A stretch of 58,031 nt of DNA. Source: Lachnospiraceae bacterium (GTDB taxonomy: Bacteria; Bacillota; Clostridia; Lachnospirales; Lachnospiraceae). Positions 17,670 through 25,527 of the stretch are shown here, piece by piece (position 1 is the first letter of the stretch; every line of letters starts with the position of its first letter). Under the pieces are notes generated by a model. That model was not told the DNA's origin, searched no databases, and saw only the letters and a list, made by a program, of their open reading frames with translations. The position numbers and the translations under genes are program-made. Location of the stretch: contig JAEEQL010000004.1 in assembly GCA_016285265.1 (NCBI GenBank), forward strand, positions 1-58,031, read 5' to 3'.

Positions 17670-18854
17670 ATGGGCAGTTTTAAAGAAGACCAAAACCACA
17701 TACCCGTAACAAAAGAAAAAAAGAGCCTTGTTCAGAGGTTAAGGGATTCGCACATCGCGATGATCATATTCATCCTGACAGTGGTTCTTTTGGTCTGTTA
17801 TGCATGTTATGAACTCGGCGGGGCAAGGGAAGAAGGACTTACCTTCATCGATGTCATCATATACAACCTGCTCGCCCTCGCCGGTAACGACTACGAATTT
17901 ACCGGAACTCCGGGAGGAAGGATACTCGGACTCATAGTCCTCTCACTGGGAGTCCTCGGGCTTTCAACCATCACAGGTTACATCTCATCCGCCCTCGTGG
18001 CCAGCAAACTGAATGCGGAAAGAGGAATCAGAAAAATGCAGAATATGAAAGATCACATCATCGTATGCGGCTGGAAAAACGACATAAAGAGCCTCATCAC
18101 CGGAATCCTCCGCAAGAACAGGAATCTCTCCGTATCGGACATCATCCTCATAACGGGAGCCGATGATGTCAAGGTCCAGGCTCTCAAAGACGATCCCGTT
18201 CTCAAGGGGCTCAACCTTCTTAAAGGGGACTTCACCGAGGAGCAGACTCTCAAAAATGCCGCCATCGGTTCAGCCGCCAAGGTCCTGATCGTCGGAGAAA
18301 ACGGGGACAACCTCGATGATGAGCTGATCGACTCAAGAGTATTCGTCACCGCACTTCTTGCAAGAAATCTCAATTCCAAATGTCATATCTGCGCCCAGAT
18401 CCGAACGGAGCGCTATCGCAACTATCTCGAAGCACAGGGGTGTGCGGAGATCATCTACACCGAAGAATACACAAGACACATACTCACAACATCAACAAAT
18501 TACAGCGGAATGAGCAAGGTCATGAGCTCGCTCCTCGATAACGGCGACGGCATCTCCGTCCAGATAGAGCCCGTAACCGAAAAGTGGATCGGCAGGAAAT
18601 ATTCCGAACTCTTCGACAGCTACAAGAAGGAAAAGAATATCCTTCTCCTCGGCATTCTCGAGAACATGGGTGTTGAAAAAGAGATCAAGCACAGCATACT
18701 TTCCGAAGCACAGAAATCTACCAATTACGGTGAGATCATACAGCGTCTCAAGACCGTTAAGACAATGGAAACAAATAAACCGCTCCTCAATCCCGGCGAC
18801 GATTATGTGATCCCCGCCAATTCCGGAGCGATAATACTCGGAGTGGAGGTCTGA
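17670..18854 (+). CDS. CASTOR/POLLUX-like ion channel with RCK (TrkA-N-like) domain
   Basis: A 394-residue two-helix cation channel fused to cytosolic regulatory domains. Helix 1 is at residues ~30-48, the pore helix at ~57-70, and helix 2 at ~86-109. The selectivity filter is not TVGYG but ALAGNDYEF (residues 69-77), which resembles the ADAGNHA filter of plant CASTOR/POLLUX channels. The RCK-like domain starts HIIVCGWKND near 129, again like the CASTOR family (LILGW) and unlike a classical GxGxxG. Ion selectivity is therefore open: potassium or calcium. The start codon lacks a ribosome site, while TAAAAT lies ten bases upstream. It overlaps the CNBD gene by one base. A generic annotation would be potassium channel. 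Confidence 0.82.
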   Translation: MGSFKEDQNHIPVTKEKKSLVQRLRDSHIAMIIFILTVVLLVCYACYELGGAREEGLTFIDVIIYNLLALAGNDYEFTGTPGGRILGLIVLSLGVLGLSTITGYISSALVASKLNAERGIRKMQNMKDHIIVCGWKNDIKSLITGILRKNRNLSVSDIILITGADDVKVQALKDDPVLKGLNLLKGDFTEEQTLKNAAIGSAAKVLIVGENGDNLDDELIDSRVFVTALLARNLNSKCHICAQIRTERYRNYLEAQGCAEIIYTEEYTRHILTTSTNYSGMSKVMSSLLDNGDGISVQIEPVTEKWIGRKYSELFDSYKKEKNILLLGILENMGVEKEIKHSILSEAQKSTNYGEIIQRLKTVKTMETNKPLLNPGDDYVIPANSGAIILGVEV

Positions 18855-19336
18855 TGGAATACACGGATAAACTGAAACAGTTCCCTCTTTTCAATTCCCT
18901 GTCGGAAAAGGACCTTGAGGATTTCGCATCGCTTTTGAAGGTATCGAAGGCATCCGCGGGAGAAAACATCATAACCGAAGGCGCGACGGGAAACGATATG
19001 TATTTCCTTATCGACGGAAGCGTCGACATCATCAAGACAACCGTCTTCGGCGACAAATTCGTATGCGCGAGCCTCGACAGTGCGATGCACTGCGTGTTCG
19101 GTGAGATGGCACTCATCGACAGCGACACAAGATCGGCTACCGTGAAGGCAAGAACCGACTGCGTATCCCTCAGCATATCCAAAAAGGATTTCGATGCATT
19201 TGCGGATTCCCATCCGGCTGCGGGAGTATCGCTCCTTCGCTTCATCGGGATCAATCTTGTCCGCAACATCCGGAAAGAGAACGAGAACCTGAACCTGGTC
19301 TACCAGGCGCTTATAGAAGAGATAGAATCAAACTGA
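18854..19336 (+). CDS. Cyclic nucleotide-binding domain protein
   Basis: A 160-residue soluble protein that is essentially one CAP-type cyclic nucleotide-binding domain. The phosphate-binding cassette FGEMALIDSDTRSATV is complete, with the arginine that contacts the cyclic phosphate and the glutamate before it. No DNA-binding domain follows, so it is not a CRP-type regulator. The start codon overlaps the channel stop (TGATG), which suggests translational coupling and an equal-ratio complex. I infer that it acts as a separate ligand-gating subunit of the channel. Confidence 0.88.
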   Translation: MEYTDKLKQFPLFNSLSEKDLEDFASLLKVSKASAGENIITEGATGNDMYFLIDGSVDIIKTTVFGDKFVCASLDSAMHCVFGEMALIDSDTRSATVKARTDCVSLSISKKDFDAFADSHPAAGVSLLRFIGINLVRNIRKENENLNLVYQALIEEIESN

Positions 19337-19365
19337 TCATTATTCTTACAGGAGTTACGAAAGCC

Positions 19366-21846
19366 ATGTACAGAACAGACGAACTGCTTTTGATCGAACA
19401 TCTTACCTATATTCCCGACATTCCGCCATTCTTCTCCATCCTTAAGGGAGAAGGAATGACCGTGGGCGATTTCCTTGCAAAGACCGATATGGACGCACTC
19501 GATCCGGAAGTCACATACACAACGCAGATGAACGGAACAGATTTCCGTAACGTCTTCCTTGCAATGAAGAAGAACTCCTCGATCACAAACGCGAAGATTG
19601 CGGAAGCTCATCTCGACAACGCGTTCGGTGCGGGCGGCGGAATATCCATAGTCTTGATCAACGAATCGGATGAACCCGGAGAAAACGGCAAGCATGAAGC
19701 CGTCGTCGCATTCAGGGGAACCGCAGAGAACGAATGGACCGACGATTTCGAGGGTGCGGGACAGGTGGACTCCCTCCAGCAGATCAATGCTCTCGAATGG
19801 TACAAGCAGGTCTACGAAAAGTACGAGCTCGAAAAGTACAATGTCACCGTCATCGGCCACTCCAAGGGCGGTAACAAAGCAAAGTACATCACAATACTGA
19901 ACGACACTCCCTTCCGCTGTGTTTCCTTTGACGGACAGGGCTTTTCCGATAAGTTCATCGATCACTACCGCAAGCGTATCATCGCACGTCAGGGCATAAT
20001 CGAAAACCACAACATCGATTTCGACTATGTAAACATCCTGATGAACGATATCGGTGAAAAGACATATTACATCGGCTACGATTACGGAAAATTCGGATTC
20101 ACCGAATCGCACGCTCCCAACACTTTCTTCGATTTCGGCGAAAACGGTGAATACAATATCCGCGTCAATCCCGGCGGACAGCGCCCCGAGATGCAGATCA
20201 TCGACCAGTTCATAAACAGCATGATCCGCTCCGCCGTCAGTGAAAAGGAAAGCTCAGAAACAAACCACCTTGTCGGAATGCTGGTCGAAAAGGCATTCTC
20301 ACTGTCAAGCGGCTGCGATGTTTCGGAATTCATCACATTCCTCTGCGATATGATCGGAGATCCCAAATATTCCGACAATGTCGCATACCTTCTTGCGTAC
20401 TGCATCCTTTACTCACGCAAGAATCCCGATCTCCTCAAATCGATGAGGAGCATCATGACCGCATTCAGGGCTGACGGTGTTCTTAAGATAATCGACATGG
20501 TCGACGACCTTGTAACCTCCAAAAAGCTCAACGCTCTTCTCGGTGTTACCGATTTCCTTGTCGTTCACGTCAACCGCCCCATCACCAAGAGCATCCGGTC
20601 CTTCGCAAAAAAGAAATACGATGTCGACCTTAAGCCCGATCAGGTAAGCAGCATACTGCGTATCGCTTCACTTACAAGGCAGATGGTGCACTCTCTGGAA
20701 CTCAACATGGACGGATCCGATCTCGTCGTCGAAGAGGTACGCCTTTCGGAGGACGATCTCAGGGAATTTGTTCTTCCCGGAAATCTCAACATAGTGGTTC
20801 TCGCAGGCGGTCTTTCCAACGAAAGAAACCTTTCGCTCAAGACCGGGGTTACGGTTGCGGACATTTTAAGGGGCAGGGGAAACAGCGTAATACTTCTCGA
20901 TGCATTCATGGGTTACGGAGACACGGAAGAGCTTCTTCCCGACAATGTATTCGAAGCTCCCTTCAAATATTCACTCTCACCCGGCGATATCCCCGATGAG
21001 ATACCCGATCTGTGGGCTACAAGAAAACGCCGTCCCGACCAGTCGGGTGCATACTTCGGACCTAATGTGCTCCAGATCTGCAGACAGTCCGACCTCATCT
21101 TCGTCGCACTTCACGGAGCTAACGGTGAGAACGGCAAGGTCCAGGCCGCATTCGACCTTCTCGGTCTCGACTACACCGGATGCGATTACTTCTCATCCGC
21201 AATATCATCCAACAAGGCTGCGGCAAAGCAGCTCATGCAGACCCTCGGAGTTCCGGTGCCGAGCGGATATACCATCAAGAAGGCATCCGACATACCCGAT
21301 CCTGCGACCATGGGACTTAAGCTTCCCGTTATCGTAAAGCCCAATAACGGAGGAATCGGCGTTGGAATTTCCGTAGCTACAGACCTGACCGCATATGAGA
21401 AAGCCGTAAGAGCCGCATTCAGATGGGATACCGAGATCCTCGTCGAGGAATACTTCCCCGGACGTGAATTTGCCGTATGCACGATCGAAGGAAAGGCACT
21501 TCCCGTCCTTGAAAAGCTCCCCATGGAGACAAGCGACAGGGAAAAAGGCCTTACGCTTTCCGGAAAAACAATCAACAAATGTCCCGCAGACATCCCCGAA
21601 GAGCTTGCAAAGGCACTTCAAAAATCGGCAGAGGATGCCGCATTTGCTCTCGGCGTAAACGCATATGCGAAATTTGACTTCATTGTGGGACAGGACGGAA
21701 AATCCTTCGTCTGCCTCGAGTGCGACTCGCTGCCGCAGCTCTATCCCGATTCGGACCTCGTCATTTCGGCCAAAGCGGCGGGAAGAAGCTTCGGAGATCT
21801 GTGTGACAAGATCATGGAGATCAGCCTGGTAGGCAAGTCAAACTGA
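19366..21846 (+). CDS. Fusion of DUF2974 (Mbeg1-like) hydrolase and D-Ala-D-Ala ligase-like ATP-grasp enzyme
   Basis: An 826-residue two-part protein. Residues ~1-290 are an alpha/beta-hydrolase of the DUF2974/Mbeg1 type with nucleophile Ser166 in GHSKGG and an oxyanion segment AFRGT. Residues ~290-470 are a helical linker I do not recognise. Residues ~472-822 resemble D-alanine-D-alanine ligase: GGLSNERNLSL, LHGANGENG, VKPNNGGIGVG and a final metal site. The metal motif reads ECDSLP where Ddl has ExN, and the usual GSSxG serine pair of Ddl is missing, so the substrate may differ. GGAG lies 11 bases before the start. It follows the CNBD gene by 29 bases and closes the operon. Confidence 0.83.
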   Translation: MYRTDELLLIEHLTYIPDIPPFFSILKGEGMTVGDFLAKTDMDALDPEVTYTTQMNGTDFRNVFLAMKKNSSITNAKIAEAHLDNAFGAGGGISIVLINESDEPGENGKHEAVVAFRGTAENEWTDDFEGAGQVDSLQQINALEWYKQVYEKYELEKYNVTVIGHSKGGNKAKYITILNDTPFRCVSFDGQGFSDKFIDHYRKRIIARQGIIENHNIDFDYVNILMNDIGEKTYYIGYDYGKFGFTESHAPNTFFDFGENGEYNIRVNPGGQRPEMQIIDQFINSMIRSAVSEKESSETNHLVGMLVEKAFSLSSGCDVSEFITFLCDMIGDPKYSDNVAYLLAYCILYSRKNPDLLKSMRSIMTAFRADGVLKIIDMVDDLVTSKKLNALLGVTDFLVVHVNRPITKSIRSFAKKKYDVDLKPDQVSSILRIASLTRQMVHSLELNMDGSDLVVEEVRLSEDDLREFVLPGNLNIVVLAGGLSNERNLSLKTGVTVADILRGRGNSVILLDAFMGYGDTEELLPDNVFEAPFKYSLSPGDIPDEIPDLWATRKRRPDQSGAYFGPNVLQICRQSDLIFVALHGANGENGKVQAAFDLLGLDYTGCDYFSSAISSNKAAAKQLMQTLGVPVPSGYTIKKASDIPDPATMGLKLPVIVKPNNGGIGVGISVATDLTAYEKAVRAAFRWDTEILVEEYFPGREFAVCTIEGKALPVLEKLPMETSDREKGLTLSGKTINKCPADIPEELAKALQKSAEDAAFALGVNAYAKFDFIVGQDGKSFVCLECDSLPQLYPDSDLVISAKAAGRSFGDLCDKIMEISLVGKSN

Positions 21847-21904
21847 CATCGAGGATCCGTGGACGGTGTAAGTCCGGCTCCCGGAACATAAATGACATAC
21901 TTTC

Positions 21905-21941
21905 AACAGGACCCGTCTGATAAAGGCGGGTCCTGTTTTTT
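21905..21941 (+). terminator. Intrinsic terminator of the channel / CNBD / fusion operon
   Basis: An 11-base-pair stem, AACAGGACCCG with CGGGTCCTGTT, is followed by a T run, about 60 bases after the fusion gene stop. Confidence 0.92.
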
Positions 21942-21992
21942 GCCGTTTTTCGGGCGTTTTCCGGGTTTTTAAAAATTTTTTTGAGATCGGTG

Positions 21993-22021
21993 TTGACAAC
22001 CTACGACTGTCGTAGTATATT
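21993..22021 (+). promoter_or_regulatory. Promoter of the padR operon with operator in its spacer
   Basis: A consensus TTGACA and TATATT are separated by 17 bases. Fifteen of these spacer bases form the perfect palindrome CTACGACTGTCGTAG (22001-22015). A repressor bound there would block RNA polymerase directly. The PadR protein encoded 147 bases downstream is the obvious candidate. Confidence 0.85.
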
Positions 22022-22029
22022 TACCGCAT

Positions 22030-22074
22030 CAGACATAGTACGACTGTCGTAGTACGGCAGACATAGTACGTCTG
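22030..22074 (+). promoter_or_regulatory. Second palindrome and direct repeats in the padR leader
   Basis: A second palindrome TACGACTGTCGTA lies at 22039-22051. The 13-base string CAGACATAGTACG occurs twice, at 22030 and 22058, and the latter forms a looser palindrome CAGAC-N7-GTCTG (22058-22074). All share the GTACG/CGTAC core with the spacer operator, so they look like additional binding sites of the same regulator. Confidence 0.7.
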
Positions 22075-22167
22075 ACAAAGTAATTCAGTAACACGGTATA
22101 CCCGGCAAAACCCGATATCCGGATCTGAAGCGCACAGATCACAGGGATACGGAAACGGAGGACACAT

Positions 22168-22506
22168 ATGGTAGAAATAAGCTCAGATGTGATCCGCGGT
22201 TATAACGATACGATGATCCTTTTCATCCTGCTGAACGGCCCCTCCTACGGATACGAGATCTCCAAGCAGATCAGGAACATCTCGGACGGGAAATACGTCA
22301 TCAAGGAAACAACGCTCTACTCGGCTTTCACGAGAATGGAGAAAAACGGACACATCGAATCCTTCACCGCAGATCAGGACGAAAGCGGTAACGGTAAAAA
22401 GAGAACCTATTACCGCATCACAGACTTAGGCATGCAGTACTACAGAGCAAAATGCGAAGAATGGGATATCACCCAGGAAGTCGTTGCCAAATTCATCAGG
22501 CATTAA
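22168..22506 (+). CDS. PadR family transcriptional repressor
   Basis: A 112-residue winged-helix regulator. The segment ILFILLNGPSYGYEISKQI is characteristic of PadR, followed by the LYSAFTRMEKNGHI recognition region and the wing ending KKRTYYRIT. GGAGG precedes the start. It heads a three-gene cassette with a HAAS/DUF1700-type membrane protein and a DUF4097 protein, an arrangement widespread in Firmicutes and often linked to envelope stress. Palindromes at its promoter suggest autorepression. Confidence 0.95.
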   Translation: MVEISSDVIRGYNDTMILFILLNGPSYGYEISKQIRNISDGKYVIKETTLYSAFTRMEKNGHIESFTADQDESGNGKKRTYYRITDLGMQYYRAKCEEWDITQEVVAKFIRH

Positions 22507-22516
22507 GGAGAAAAAC

Positions 22517-23482
22517 ATGGAAACAATAAAAAACTATCTCGAGGCAATGTTTGCCGCCATGCCCAATACCGCAGAGGTAAGAAAGGCAAAGGCCGAACTG
22601 CTCCAGATGATGGAAGATAAATATAACGAGCTCATTGCGGACGGACAGAGTGAGAACACCGCAGTCGGAACCGTTATATCGGAGTTCGGCAATCTCGACG
22701 AACTCGCCGAAAGTCTCGGTCTTGTGAAGGTAGTCGAGGAAACCCGTACCAGAGAAAGCGAAGAATCCCGCAGGAACGTGGGAATGGACGAGGCGAAAGG
22801 ATTCATAGAGAACAGAAGAAAGAAGGCCCTGCTTCTGGCACTCGGTGTATTCTTCTGCATCATCTCGGTAGCCTGCCCCATTCTTCTGGGAGTGATGTTT
22901 GAAGCATTATCGGTATTATTCATGTTCATCTGTATCGCACTGGGTGTGGGTCTCATCATATACAGCAGCTATGTGGATTCAGACTGGAAATATCTCAGGA
23001 CCGAGCTTTGCAGAATGGATATGGCAACCGCAGATTACGTCAAGGAAAAGCTCCGCAGCTTCGCACCCGTCAGAGCACTCTGCGTATCTGTCGGAGTCAT
23101 CCTCTTCATCATATGCTGGGTACCCAACCTGTTCTATATTGACGGAGGATCTTTCGGACCGGCACTTATGTTCTTCTTCGTCGGACTCGGAGTATTCCTG
23201 ATCGTTTACTCATCCAAGATACTCAGCGGGTTTGAGATACTTCTCCAGCTCAATGATGTGAACACCATAAGCGGAACATATGTCAATCAGAACGTAAAGC
23301 CCATTAAGTATAAGAACAAGACCGCACAGACAATAGTTGAGATCTACTGGCCCGTGGCAACATGCCTTTATCTCATACTCAGCTTCGTGACCTTCAGATG
23401 GGATCTGACCTGGATCATCTGGCTGGTAGCGGGCATCATGCACAGAGCGGTTGTCATCAACTGCCGCGCAGACGAATTATAA
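22517..23482 (+). CDS. HAAS/DUF1700-type permease-prefix membrane protein
   Basis: A 321-residue membrane protein. Residues ~1-85 form the helical HAAS-type permease prefix domain (a repeated pattern of short helices including EMFxxMPNT-like and EFGNLDELAESLG), which usually docks to PadR-type partners. Several membrane helices follow (near residues 105-150, 190-240 and 280-310). I start at 22517, preceded by AAGGAG; the track start at 22484 lies inside padR. It is 10 bases after padR and 12 before the DUF4097 gene. Confidence 0.85.
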   Translation: METIKNYLEAMFAAMPNTAEVRKAKAELLQMMEDKYNELIADGQSENTAVGTVISEFGNLDELAESLGLVKVVEETRTRESEESRRNVGMDEAKGFIENRRKKALLLALGVFFCIISVACPILLGVMFEALSVLFMFICIALGVGLIIYSSYVDSDWKYLRTELCRMDMATADYVKEKLRSFAPVRALCVSVGVILFIICWVPNLFYIDGGSFGPALMFFFVGLGVFLIVYSSKILSGFEILLQLNDVNTISGTYVNQNVKPIKYKNKTAQTIVEIYWPVATCLYLILSFVTFRWDLTWIIWLVAGIMHRAVVINCRADEL

Positions 23483-23494
23483 TAGGAGGTCATC

Positions 23495-24256
23495 ATGACT
23501 ACAGCATCCAAGATAATAATAACCATACTTTCCATTGTAACCGTACTCGTAATATTATTTGCCCTGTTCTTCCGTGGGTTCAAAAACCTGGTATTCGATT
23601 CAGGTTCCAGCCTGCACATCGAAGAAGGAAACGAAGAACTTGACGGAACCCCTTCCGGGATCGATATAAATGTATCCTGTGCCGATGTGACCGTAAGATA
23701 CGGCAGTGAATTTTCCGTAGATTATTCCATGCCACGGGACCTTGTTCCTACCGTGAAGTTCGAAAACGGAATCCTTACTGTCAAAAACGGCGGCGCCAAT
23801 GTGCGCATCCCCGTTAATTATTCCGGAAAACTCTACATAAACGTGACGATCCCCGAAGGAACCGAACTCGACAAAGCAAGCATCAATGTAGATGCGGGTA
23901 ATATAGATATTTCGGGTATCAAGGCAGACACACTGACACTGGATATCGATGCGGGAAATATAGATGTAAAAGATATCGAAGCGGAAAAGATCGAAGTTGA
24001 CTGTGACGCCGGCAACCTGGATGTGGAAGGATGCATCACGGATAAATTCATCATCAAGCTCGATGCGGGAAATGCCGATATCGATGATTGCACCATCGAC
24101 ACCATCGATGCCAATGTGGATGCGGGCAGCCTTGACGCAAATCACTGCACCATTAACGGCGGAACCTGCGATGTCAGCCTCGGCAACATATCCCTTTCCG
24201 GCAACATCGGAGATGTCAAGACCAATGCAAGTCTCGGCAATGTGGAAATACACTGA
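23495..24256 (+). CDS. DUF4097 family membrane-anchored beta-solenoid protein
   Basis: A 253-residue protein with an N-terminal membrane anchor (residues ~5-28) and an extracytoplasmic repeat domain. From about residue 130, DAGN or DAGS recurs roughly every 20 residues, in the pattern typical of DUF4097 right-handed beta-solenoids. GGAGG precedes the start. As the last gene of the PadR cassette it is probably a sensor or scaffold at the cell surface; no enzyme motif is visible. Confidence 0.9.
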   Translation: MTTASKIIITILSIVTVLVILFALFFRGFKNLVFDSGSSLHIEEGNEELDGTPSGIDINVSCADVTVRYGSEFSVDYSMPRDLVPTVKFENGILTVKNGGANVRIPVNYSGKLYINVTIPEGTELDKASINVDAGNIDISGIKADTLTLDIDAGNIDVKDIEAEKIEVDCDAGNLDVEGCITDKFIIKLDAGNADIDDCTIDTIDANVDAGSLDANHCTINGGTCDVSLGNISLSGNIGDVKTNASLGNVEIH

Positions 24257-24273
24257 TAACCCAGACAACAAAG

Positions 24274-24301
24274 AAGGGAAGCCGTAAGGCTTCCCTTTTT
24301 T
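24274..24301 (+). terminator. Intrinsic terminator of the PadR cassette
   Basis: The stem AAGGGAAGCC / GGCTTCCCTT has a GTAA loop and a T run, 18 bases after the DUF4097 stop. Confidence 0.92.
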
Positions 24302-24328
24302 GAACCGGGTGAAACAGGGGGACGGTTC
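24302..24328. repeat. Possible REP-type short repeat
   Basis: The string GAACCG-N15-CGGTTC contains AACCGTCCCCCTGTTTC on the minus strand, a sequence I associate with short dispersed repeats in clostridial genomes. It abuts the stop codon of the dehydratase-like gene and lies directly behind the terminator. Only one copy is in the window, so its repetitive nature cannot be shown here. Confidence 0.4.
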
Positions 24329-25524
24329 TAATCTATCAGCATCCTGACCCTGTTGAAGTAATTCATCTTCGATCCGCTCATATCCGGCTCAACCACTGAG
24401 ATCGAAGCCTCGGGATACTGCCTCTTAAGATAAGGATAAAGTCCTCTCCCCTCACACACATTCGGCATGCATCCGAACGGAGCGATGCAGACAACCTTCT
24501 TAATATCATTATCTATATAATCTATGACCTCGGCTCCCATCAGCCATCCGTCACCTATAAGAAGATTATGCGATACTGCCTCCCTCGAATTCTCATCCAG
24601 CTTTACGTATGAACTGAGAGCCTTGAAGCCGTACCTTGTCATGGTCTCTCTCATGGAATCCTGAAGATTTATCATCATCTTTTTTACGAATTCAAAACCC
24701 GCTCTTTCGAGATTCTTTTGGGCCGGTTTATGGGAATCGATGTAATAAAGTATGTACCAGGAAAGACCGTTAACATATGCTTCGCAGTTATTCTCTTCCA
24801 GATAATCGATCAGATCCCAGTTTCCGAGTGAACAGTACTTGACGTAGAATTCCCCGACCACTCCTATAACCTGGCGTTTTTTTCCATCCCTTTTGATCGC
24901 GGCGAAGGATTCTGCGATCTTCGCAAAATTCTTCTTCATTTTACCGAGGGTGAGATTCCTGCCCAGCTTAAGATCCTCGGAAAGCACTTCTGTCCAGTGA
25001 TCCAGCAATGCATTGGTTTCGCCCTTGTTCACCTCGTAAGGTCTTACCTGATTGGCAAGCATCATCAGGATATCACCGTAGAACATTCCGAACAGGCCGC
25101 GTATAGCGGTATCGAGATTTATCTTGAGGGATATGTCGTCACGAACGTGACGTACATTGATCGTCATTACACGGACATCGTCCAGACCCGCTTTTTTCAG
25201 GGTCCTTGTCATAAGGCCTATATAACATGCTCCCCTGCAGGCATCACCCGCAGTGGGCATAAGAATGAATGTCTTCTTCAGATCGTACTTTCCGGTTCTC
25301 AGCGCCCTGACAACCTGTCCCGCCATCAGTATGAACGGATAACAGATATCGTGGTTGGCATACTTCATGCCTTCCTGTCTGATGACGAACTCGTCCTTCT
25401 CATCAAGAGGGATGCATCTGAAGCCCTTGCTCCAGAACATATACTTGAGCAGAGGAAAATGGCTGTCCAGCGTTGCGGGCAGCAGGATGGTATTTTCCTC
25501 GTTGTCACTCAGTATCTTATACAT
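24328..25524 (-). CDS. 2-hydroxyacyl-CoA dehydratase / activase-related protein (DUF2229-like)
   Basis: A 398-residue cytosolic protein resembling the part of long 2-hydroxyglutaryl-CoA dehydratase activase proteins that follows the ATPase domains. The conserved HDICYPFILMAGQ and the cysteine-bearing GDACRGACYIG could bind an iron-sulfur cluster. The ATPase (activator) domain itself is absent and no other dehydratase subunit is nearby, so its role is not clear. It starts three bases after the alkD stop and is the last gene of a four-gene minus-strand run. Confidence 0.75.
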   Translation of the reverse strand: MYKILSDNEENTILLPATLDSHFPLLKYMFWSKGFRCIPLDEKDEFVIRQEGMKYANHDICYPFILMAGQVVRALRTGKYDLKKTFILMPTAGDACRGACYIGLMTRTLKKAGLDDVRVMTINVRHVRDDISLKINLDTAIRGLFGMFYGDILMMLANQVRPYEVNKGETNALLDHWTEVLSEDLKLGRNLTLGKMKKNFAKIAESFAAIKRDGKKRQVIGVVGEFYVKYCSLGNWDLIDYLEENNCEAYVNGLSWYILYYIDSHKPAQKNLERAGFEFVKKMMINLQDSMRETMTRYGFKALSSYVKLDENSREAVSHNLLIGDGWLMGAEVIDYIDNDIKKVVCIAPFGCMPNVCEGRGLYPYLKRQYPEASISVVEPDMSGSKMNYFNRVRMLID

Positions 25525-25527
25525 TGA

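Noticed and set aside
19300-20112. 270-residue minus-strand ORF over the hydrolase half of the fusion
   Set aside because: It is antisense to the nucleophile-bearing domain and has no start context.
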